The notes below the pieces were generated by a model. That model had not been told where the DNA came from. It was given only the letters and a program-made list of their open reading frames with translations, and did no database searches. Below are positions 5,973 through 10,603 of a stretch of 12,074 nucleotides of DNA, one piece after another (positions within the stretch are counted from its first letter, which is position 1; each line of letters opens with the position of its first letter). The translations under genes and the position numbers were made by a program. Source of the stretch: Bacillota bacterium (GTDB taxonomy: Bacteria; Bacillota; Dethiobacteria; SKNC01). The stretch covers positions 1 through 12,074 of the forward strand of contig SKNC01000013.1 of assembly GCA_007120745.1 (NCBI GenBank), read 5' to 3'.

Positions 5973-6140
5973 CTACGGAGTAATGTATATTAATAATAAA
6001 AAAATAAGAAATACGATTATAAAAATTAAAAACTTTCTACCCTGGGTTAACTCTTTCCCTGTAAGGGGGGTATATAAAAAATCCATAAATAACGAAACAA
6101 ATACAAAAGCAACTAAAATGGCTATGTTATAATAATTCAT
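5973..6140 (-). CDS. Small two-helix membrane protein, 55 aa, unknown function
   Basis: I do not recognise this peptide. It starts MNYYNIAILVAFVFVSLFMD and ends ...LLLIYITP. Hydrophobic segments at about residues 5-23 and 37-54 flank a short polar loop (TPLTGKELTQGRK), so two membrane helices with a basic loop are expected. Three features support it as a real gene although it is short. GGAGG lies only seven bases before the ATG at 6140. A Rho-independent terminator follows 24 bases after the TAG stop. An 8-bp inverted repeat lies upstream. It sits between the BCCT gene and a helix-turn-helix gene, all on the same strand, each with its own terminator. Roles such as a regulator of a membrane complex or a toxin-like peptide are possible but nothing in the sequence decides. 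Confidence 0.65.
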   Translation of the reverse strand: MNYYNIAILVAFVFVSLFMDFLYTPLTGKELTQGRKFLIFIIVFLIFLLLIYITP

Positions 6141-6161
6141 GGCAACCTCCGGTTATTGCAT

Positions 6162-6203
6162 TTTGTAATTACTTTATTATTAATTCTATTCAGTTATTAC
6201 AAA
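6162..6203. promoter_or_regulatory. Inverted repeat upstream of the 55-aa gene, possible operator
   Basis: TTTGTAAT (6162-6169) and ATTACAAA (6196-6203) form perfect 8-bp arms 26 bases apart. On the leftward strand the right arm contains TTGTAA and a TAATAA lies 17 bases further (6179-6174), a weak -35/-10 pair. The arms would thus flank the promoter of the small membrane protein gene and could bind a regulator. The sequence is A/T-rich, so chance is possible. Confidence 0.3.
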
Positions 6204-6278
6204 TCCTCTTTAATGTGAAAAATAAAGGGATGATATCACCCGACCTGAGAGGATTATTTCAGAATTTTTCATAAAAAA

Positions 6279-6308
6279 AGGTGCTCTTTTATCGAAAAAA
6301 GAGCACCT
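6279..6308 (-). terminator. Strong Rho-independent terminator of the helix-turn-helix gene
   Basis: On the leftward strand AGGTGCTCTTTT pairs perfectly with AAAAGAGCACCT around a 6-base loop, and a run of T residues follows the stem immediately (6273-6279). It lies 10 bases beyond the stop codon at 6319. This is a textbook terminator, and it makes the helix-turn-helix gene a single-gene unit. Confidence 0.9.
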
Positions 6309-6318
6309 GCTGGTCTAA

Positions 6319-6522
6319 TTATTCTCCACATTTTCGAGGAGGCCTGGCGGGCAGTTTGCCCTTTGCTTTCATATCTAGAAAATCGCTCAGGTCATCTTCA
6401 CTGACTCTGTAGCAGCATCCCTTTCTTTCAGCAATTAGAATACCTTCGAGAATGTAATCCATTACTTCAGAAACACCTAAACCTGTCTTACTTTCAATTT
6501 CAGCAGGAGTATATTCTTTCAT
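6319..6522 (-). CDS. Small helix-turn-helix DNA-binding protein (MerR/excisionase-like), 67 aa
   Basis: The protein runs EYTPAEIESKTGLGVSEVMD (residues 3-22), then a short wing (RKGCCYRV) and SEDDLSDFLDM. This is the layout of the helix_turn_helix_17/AlpA-excisionase type of winged helix: a helix-turn-helix, a beta hairpin and a last helix. It should bind DNA, probably as a transcription regulator. The C-terminal tail (KAKGKLPARPPRKCGE) is basic and Pro-rich, and two adjacent Cys occupy the wing. I chose the ATG at 6522 because AAAAGGAGGG lies about 9 bases upstream. An in-frame TTG at 6558 would fall between the -10 element and the expected transcription start. Its own promoter (6561-6589) and terminator (6279-6308) frame it. 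There is no integrase or other phage gene nearby, so a phage-excisionase role is not supported. Confidence 0.85.
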   Translation of the reverse strand: MKEYTPAEIESKTGLGVSEVMDYILEGILIAERKGCCYRVSEDDLSDFLDMKAKGKLPARPPRKCGE

Positions 6523-6560
6523 TATCTTAACCCTCCTTTTCAAGTATTTACTTATCAACC

Positions 6561-6589
6561 ATCATAACACACCTGGTTACCTCAGTTAA
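6561..6589 (-). promoter_or_regulatory. Promoter of the helix-turn-helix gene
   Basis: On the leftward strand TTAACT (-35, 4 of 6 consensus bases) is followed after 17 bases by TATGAT (-10, 5 of 6). Transcription would start near 6555, about 33 bases before the ATG at 6522. The self-complementary words GTTAAC and GGTAACC lie across the -35 and the spacer, so a regulator, perhaps the encoded protein itself, could bind there. Confidence 0.5.
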
Positions 6590-6680
6590 CAATAATTTGG
6601 AATATTATGAAAACTTATAATATTTGCAGAATATGTTGAGATTTTAAAAAAGTTTTTATAAAAATATATTATTCAAACTA

Positions 6681-6698
6681 CGAGCACCCTGGTGCTCG
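6681..6698. repeat. Perfect inverted repeat, GC-rich
   Basis: CGAGCACC-CT-GGTGCTCG is an 18-base inverted repeat with perfect 8-bp arms around two bases. It marks the sharp change from A/T-rich to GC-rich sequence. No T-run follows on either strand, so it is not an obvious terminator. Confidence 0.5.
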
Positions 6699-6716
6699 CT
6701 CCCACCGTACTTAAGA

Positions 6717-6742
6717 CCGGCTAAATAAGCATGCTTCGCCGG
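6717..6742. repeat. Nested inverted repeats
   Basis: CCGGC (6717-6721) pairs with GCCGG (6738-6742), and the interior holds the self-complementary 10-mer AAGCATGCTT (6727-6736). Together with the repeats on both sides it forms a compact structured patch. Confidence 0.4.
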
Positions 6743-6756
6743 GCGCACTGAAAAAA

Positions 6757-6787
6757 GGCGCTGCTGATGTAATACATCGGCAGCGCC
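6757..6787 (-). terminator. Rho-independent terminator of the oxidoreductase operon
   Basis: On the leftward strand GGCGCTGCCGATGT pairs with ACATCAGCAGCGCC (14 bp, one wobble) around a 3-base loop, followed directly by six T residues (6756-6751). It lies 81 bases beyond the stop codon of the beta subunit gene. This is the end of the six-gene leftward operon. Confidence 0.9.
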
Positions 6788-6867
6788 TTTCCCATTAGCA
6801 GAAGGAACTGTTCAAACTAGATGCTAAAACAAAAGTCTCCGTGCGGGCTTGTCCCGGAGGAAACCCC

Positions 6868-7800
6868 CTATTTTAATAACTTTGCCCTTCCGGCCATGAA
6901 CTCCAGTTCCCTGTGTATGTTGTATTCAATGAAGGCCAGGTGCTTATCTTTGTCCGGGCTCTTAAACATGGTGGAAAATCTGCCCTGGGGTTTCAGATAG
7001 TTCTCCAGGGGAGCCGGTTTTCTTCTGCCCTCTGCCAGGGAGGCCGTGACTCCATTAAGGGTAAGCTTTCCATATTCCCCTTCCCATAAGAGCCAGGCGC
7101 CGGTCCGCACCGCCAGTTTGCTCATCTTGATGGTATCGGCGGCAGGAAATCTCCAGCTGGTACAGCAGGGCATATGGATTTCTATATATCGAAAGCCGGT
7201 GATATTTTTTGCCTTCTCCACTTTGCGGTACAGGTCCATGGGGTACGCCAGGGACGCCGTGGCCACATAAGGGGGGCGGTGCTCCAGCATGAGCAGCGGC
7301 ATATTTTTCTGCCCGATCTCTTTACCCGTCGGGGAGGTAGTGGTCAGGGCAAACTGAGGGGTAGCCCCGCTCCTCTGGTTTCCGGTATTGGAGTAAGCCT
7401 CGTTATTGTAGCAAAAATGAATGTAATCATCATTTCGTTCTGCGGAGCCTGATAGGCCCTGAAAACCTATGTCGTATGTGCCGCCGTCCCCTACCCAGTT
7501 GAACACCACGGGCTTTTCCCCCTGCAGTTTTCCCTTGCGGTACAGGGCATCTAAAGCCATGGCAGCCCCCCCTGCGGAAGCTCCGGCAGAGGCAAAACAG
7601 ATATTTAATGCTGGAAAGGTGTAACAGGTTTGAGGCGTCAATCCCATACTGGCCACCGCACAGGATGGGGTTAAAAACCCTATGGCATTTTCCCCCAGGG
7701 CCTTCCCGATAATGCGCAGGCCTATGGTGGAGGGACAGCCGGCACAGGCGCCGGTGCCGGGAGTAATGTATTCTAAGGTAGAAAGGTCTTTTATTTTCAT
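6868..7800 (-). CDS. porB: 2-oxoacid:ferredoxin oxidoreductase, beta subunit (TPP-binding)
   Basis: This 310-aa subunit binds thiamine pyrophosphate and a [4Fe-4S] cluster and, with the alpha subunit, oxidatively decarboxylates a 2-oxoacid to the acyl-CoA plus CO2, reducing ferredoxin; the reaction is reversible. The TPP/Mg motif is GDGGTYDIGFQGLSG (104-118) with YNNEAYSNTGNQRS (131-144). Cluster ligands are likely Cys19 and Cys22 (GACAGCP), Cys47 (TPSCAV) and Cys212 in MPCCTSWRF; a second Cys follows where POR enzymes usually have Pro (PCPTGWRF). Length suits PorB/VorB. The ATG at 7800 lies one base after the alpha stop, and AGGAGGTGA at the end of the alpha gene serves as its ribosome binding site. 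It is the last gene of the operon, ahead of the terminator at 6757-6787. The por symbol denotes subunit type; pyruvate is not proven as substrate. Confidence 0.93.
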   Translation of the reverse strand: MKIKDLSTLEYITPGTGACAGCPSTIGLRIIGKALGENAIGFLTPSCAVASMGLTPQTCYTFPALNICFASAGASAGGAAMALDALYRKGKLQGEKPVVFNWVGDGGTYDIGFQGLSGSAERNDDYIHFCYNNEAYSNTGNQRSGATPQFALTTTSPTGKEIGQKNMPLLMLEHRPPYVATASLAYPMDLYRKVEKAKNITGFRYIEIHMPCCTSWRFPAADTIKMSKLAVRTGAWLLWEGEYGKLTLNGVTASLAEGRRKPAPLENYLKPQGRFSTMFKSPDKDKHLAFIEYNIHRELEFMAGRAKLLK

Positions 7801-7801
7801 G

Positions 7802-8932
7802 CTATTTCTTCACCTCCTGTATCATTTCCCGGGCCTTATCAGCCAGCAGCGAGGCAGGAAGGTCCTCGCCCCCCAGGCCCACAGATATTCCGGCGATTCG
7901 GATCTCATCCCGGCGGTCGTACAGCGCAGCCCGGGATTCCTGTAACAGGACCCCGGCAGCGGAACCGTACACCAGGTTGCGGTCGAATACCAGGAGATTG
8001 GTGCCAGTGGGCAGCAGTGCGGATAGTTCTTCTTTCGGGAAAGGACAAAAGACCCGCAGCCGCAGCCCTGCCGCCGGGATTCCCTCCTGGCGCAGCAGGT
8101 CTACTGCCAGCTCCATCTCCTTCCCCATGGAGCCCATGGAGAGCAGAAAGAAAGAAGCGTCCTCCGGCCTGTACACATCGAAGTAACCTCCGTGCCATCG
8201 TCCGGTTAATTCTTCAAACTCCCTGGCGCAGCGGATGATTAGCTCTCCGGCCCGCTTCACGTCCCGGGTCAGACTTTCCCGGTAGGGTACGTACTGTTCA
8301 GAAAAAGTCACGTTGCCAAAGGTCCCTCCCCACTGGGGATGAAGCCGCCAGGAGGGATCATACGGAGGCAGGTATTCTTTTATCTTGTTTTCATCTAAGG
8401 TTTCAAAAGGCATCATGGAATGGGACACCAGAAATCCGTCATAATTTATCATCACCGGGATCTGGACTTCCTCCGCCACTTTGAAAGCCAGCAGAATTGA
8501 ATCGTAGATTTCCTGGTTGGAAGCGGCGAAAAGCTGGATCCAGCCGGTATCCCGCTGGGATACCGCGTCCTGGTGGTCGGCATACAGGCACCAGGGCATA
8601 TTCACCGCCCGGTTGACATTGGCCATCACCAGGGGCAGTCTTCCCCCGGCAGCATAATGCAGAATTTCATGCATGTATAGAAGGCCCTGGGAAGCGGTAG
8701 CCGTAAAAACCCTGGCCCCCACGGCGGAGGCCGCGGCAATGGCACTGGCGGCGCTGTGCTCCGATTCCACCGGGAGATAATTGGCATCCATGATTCCCTG
8801 GGCAATATATGCTGCTATTTTCTCTGCCACGGCCGTTTGGGGAGTAATGGGATAGGCAGCGACAAAATCTACGTCGGCATCTTTTACCGCCATGGCACAG
8901 GCGGTGTTGCCGGAACCAAATACTTTGCTCAT
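7802..8932 (-). CDS. porA: 2-oxoacid:ferredoxin oxidoreductase, alpha subunit
   Basis: The 376-aa subunit carries the pyrimidine-binding domain of the TPP enzyme and the substrate pocket. Typical motifs are AAYPITPQTAVAEKIA (25-40), VESEHSAASAIAAASAVGAR (55-74), TATASQGL (78-85), NVNRAVNMPWCLYADHQD (105-122) and VMINYDGFLVSH (160-171). The C-terminal part (about 255-370) is the domain-II/transketolase-C-like region with FLLSMGSMGKE and VFDRN. YPITPQT with the Thr that contacts the 2-oxoacid carbonyl is shared by pyruvate and branched-chain (VOR) enzymes, so the substrate is not fixed by it. The ATG at 8932 overlaps the delta stop as ATGA, with AGGAGGAG just upstream, so translation is coupled. 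Length and order (gamma, delta, alpha, beta) match the four-subunit POR/VOR class. The por symbol is a subunit name only. Confidence 0.94.
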   Translation of the reverse strand: MSKVFGSGNTACAMAVKDADVDFVAAYPITPQTAVAEKIAAYIAQGIMDANYLPVESEHSAASAIAAASAVGARVFTATASQGLLYMHEILHYAAGGRLPLVMANVNRAVNMPWCLYADHQDAVSQRDTGWIQLFAASNQEIYDSILLAFKVAEEVQIPVMINYDGFLVSHSMMPFETLDENKIKEYLPPYDPSWRLHPQWGGTFGNVTFSEQYVPYRESLTRDVKRAGELIIRCAREFEELTGRWHGGYFDVYRPEDASFFLLSMGSMGKEMELAVDLLRQEGIPAAGLRLRVFCPFPKEELSALLPTGTNLLVFDRNLVYGSAAGVLLQESRAALYDRRDEIRIAGISVGLGGEDLPASLLADKAREMIQEVKK

Positions 8933-9186
8933 TTAATCTCCTCCTTAACCATTCGGATGGCCTTCTTCCCGCACTCCACAGCACAAATTCCACAGCCCTT
9001 GCAGTACGTAAAGTCTATGTCCCGGTCCTCCCGGGAAATGGCCGCTTCCGGGCAGTAGAGCCAGCAGATCAAGCAGCCGTTACAAAGGGAGGTGTCTAAA
9101 ATGGGACGCTGGGACCGCCATGTGCCGGTCACCCCGCAGGCTCCCTGTACAGGACGGGATATGGGTTGAACAATTTTTTTATCCAT
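8929..9186 (-). CDS. porD: 2-oxoacid:ferredoxin oxidoreductase, delta subunit (2x[4Fe-4S] ferredoxin)
   Basis: This 85-aa subunit carries electrons from the TPP site towards ferredoxin. Cluster one is C35-xx-C38-xx-C41-xxx-C45-P (CNGCLICWLYCPEAAI) and cluster two is C62-xx-C65-xx-C68-xxx-C72 (CKGCGICAVECGKKAI), with Gly in place of the usual Pro after the last Cys. The N-terminal part (residues 9-35, with RPVQGACGVTGTWRSQRP) is the conserved lead-in of PorD proteins. I start the gene at the ATG 9186, with AAGGGGGG about 7 bases upstream. An in-frame TTG at 9204 overlaps that site and is less likely. The start overlaps the gamma stop by 8 bases and the stop overlaps the alpha start by 4, so all three are translationally coupled. 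Confidence 0.93.
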   Translation of the reverse strand: MDKKIVQPISRPVQGACGVTGTWRSQRPILDTSLCNGCLICWLYCPEAAISREDRDIDFTYCKGCGICAVECGKKAIRMVKEEIK

Positions 9187-9733
9187 GCTGAGGCCCCCCT
9201 TCAACTTCTCTCACTGTATCATACGCCTCCCGGGCGGTGGCAATGTTGGGCGTTAATTTTGCACCGGTCCACTGCTCCCCCAGGGTTTCCTCCAGCACTT
9301 CAAAGGGAATCCCCAGGACGCGGCATATAGCCCCCAGCACCGGAACATTGACAAAGGGTTCTCCCCCTACAACCTGTCCATTTTTGATGGCAATGTCCGT
9401 AGCGCTGACAATCCACTGTTTATCCTCTACGGGCAGGGGCTGCCCGGCATTTGCAATAATTTCCGCATGGTCCGCTTTCCCGCCGGCCAATGCGATCTCC
9501 AAAAGATTTTCATGTAAAAGTACCAAATAATCAGGCTTGTAGGACTGGGAACGGACTTTTATGGGGGTATCATCTATGCGCACGGCCGCTTTCACCGCAG
9601 CGCCCCGGCGCTCTACTCCAAAAAAGGGAAGGGTTTGAGCTTCTTTCCCCATCTTAATGGCAGACTTAGCCAGAAGTTCACCCAAGGTTACCACTCCCTG
9701 TCCACCTCGACCATGTATTCGAATTTCCTGCAA
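9179..9733 (-). CDS. porC: 2-oxoacid:ferredoxin oxidoreductase, gamma subunit
   Basis: The 184-aa subunit begins MQEIRIHGRGGQGVVTLGEL, the standard start of the gamma family, in which the GRGGQG loop belongs to the domain that helps bind CoA. LPFFGVERRGAAVKAAVRID (35-54) is the second family hallmark. The initiation codon is TTG (9733-9731), supported by AAAGGAGG eight bases upstream and by the family start pattern beginning right there; no ATG is near. It lies 29 bases downstream of the TIM-barrel gene and overlaps the delta gene at its 3' end. The Phe-Phe-Gly-Val-Glu-Arg-Arg motif resembles PorC of four-subunit pyruvate synthases (from memory), but branched-chain enzymes cannot be excluded. 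Confidence 0.93.
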   Translation of the reverse strand: MQEIRIHGRGGQGVVTLGELLAKSAIKMGKEAQTLPFFGVERRGAAVKAAVRIDDTPIKVRSQSYKPDYLVLLHENLLEIALAGGKADHAEIIANAGQPLPVEDKQWIVSATDIAIKNGQVVGGEPFVNVPVLGAICRVLGIPFEVLEETLGEQWTGAKLTPNIATAREAYDTVREVEGGPQHG

Positions 9734-9762
9734 CGGTTTTTCCTCCTTTATGTGCGTCTCGA

Positions 9763-10578
9763 TCAGTTGATTTTTTCAGGCAGCATCATTTTGATTGTAT
9801 TGAGGTAATGGGGAAAAACAATTCCCGGTTCCTCCAGGTCAATATTCCACCGCTTCACCCATTCCAACACCAGGTACCCGGAGAAACTGTCAGCGGACAG
9901 CAGCGATACTGCTTCTGCCACCGGCAGGTCTCCACAGCCAATCATGCGGTACAGTACATTCCCCTGGGAAAGCATGGAGTCCTTTACATGAACATGACTG
10001 ATCCAGGGCTTCAGTTCTTTGTAGGTCTGGGACACCGGTTCATTGTGGAAGCGGTAGGGATGATGAATGTCCCACAGCACCCCCAGATTTGGATGGTTCA
10101 TCTTCTCCAGCAGGGTTTTTATCTTCCCGCTGTCAGCATAAACCCCGTTGGTTTCCAGAAGTAAGGTCACATTTTTCTCCGCCGCCAGCGGCAGCAGGTA
10201 TGAAAGGTTTTCTTCTACCAGGGCCTCGTCTACGGGGCCGGGTTCCGGATTTTCATCCCCCAGAACTCTGATATATGGGGTCTCCATTGCAGAGGCCAGA
10301 TTCATATAATCTATCACTTCTGTCCGGGCAGCTTCTATTTTTTCAGGGTCAAACAGAAAGGCATTGGTGGTAAGGCAGGGTACCTCCAGGTTCAGCTCCT
10401 GCAGCTTTGCCCGCAGGTTAGGTACATTTTCCACAGCAAATTCTTTAACCCTGGGGAGATACATTTCGCTTCCGATTCCCCGCAGTTCTACCCCATCATA
10501 GCCCAGGTCAGAGGCTGTGGTGATGATTTCGCTCCAGGACCAACCGGGACAACCCAGTGTTGAGAAACCGAATTTCAT
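9763..10578 (-). CDS. Sugar phosphate isomerase/epimerase-like TIM-barrel protein (AP-endonuclease 2 / xylose isomerase-like)
   Basis: The 271-aa protein has the full length of this superfamily and its typical start (MKFGFSTLGCPGWSWSEIIT, then GYDGVELRG at 26-34). Likely metal ligands are Glu142 (LLLETNG), Asp170 (LWDIHHPY), His195 or His197 (HVHVKD) and Glu239 (LVLEWVKRW). Their order and spacing match Mn/Mg-dependent isomerases and epimerases such as hydroxypyruvate isomerase, inosose dehydratase (IolE) and tagatose epimerase. Family membership is clear, but these members act on very different substrates and I cannot choose among them. The ATG at 10578 has AAGGAGGAG about 9 bases upstream. 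The gene follows the acyl-CoA ligase by 25 bases and precedes the oxidoreductase gamma gene by 29, so it is co-transcribed. Its presence between a CoA ligase and a ferredoxin oxidoreductase is unusual; it may act on a hydroxy- or oxoacid intermediate, which is inference. Confidence 0.88.
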   Translation of the reverse strand: MKFGFSTLGCPGWSWSEIITTASDLGYDGVELRGIGSEMYLPRVKEFAVENVPNLRAKLQELNLEVPCLTTNAFLFDPEKIEAARTEVIDYMNLASAMETPYIRVLGDENPEPGPVDEALVEENLSYLLPLAAEKNVTLLLETNGVYADSGKIKTLLEKMNHPNLGVLWDIHHPYRFHNEPVSQTYKELKPWISHVHVKDSMLSQGNVLYRMIGCGDLPVAEAVSLLSADSFSGYLVLEWVKRWNIDLEEPGIVFPHYLNTIKMMLPEKIN

Positions 10579-10603
10579 TGCTTTTTCTCCTCCTTCATAT
10601 GTT

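Larger units (their letters stand above)
6523..6867. other. Spacer with promoter, inverted-repeat patch and operon terminator (no gene seen)
   Basis: This 345-base stretch has no convincing gene. The right-hand gene's transcript ends in its left part. Positions 6523-6590 hold the ribosome binding site and promoter of the helix-turn-helix gene. Positions 6591-6680 are very A/T-rich and featureless. At about 6681 the base composition jumps to GC-rich, and three inverted repeats follow in 107 bases (6681-6698, 6717-6742, 6757-6787). A small hairpin (CTCCG 6837-6841 with CGGAG 6855-6859) lies just after the stop codon of the last operon gene, with only a loose T-rich tract behind it. Confidence 0.7.

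Noticed and set aside
5924..6698. Shared words GAGGTG, AGGTGCTC and GAGCACC in three hairpins, suggesting one dispersed repeat
   Set aside because: Matches are 6-8 bases only and occur in stems of otherwise unlike terminators; chance or general stem composition explains them.
7905..8198. 97-codon leftward frame rich in Arg, Gly and Ala inside the alpha subunit gene
   Set aside because: Its composition is that of a GC-rich out-of-frame reading of the alpha gene.
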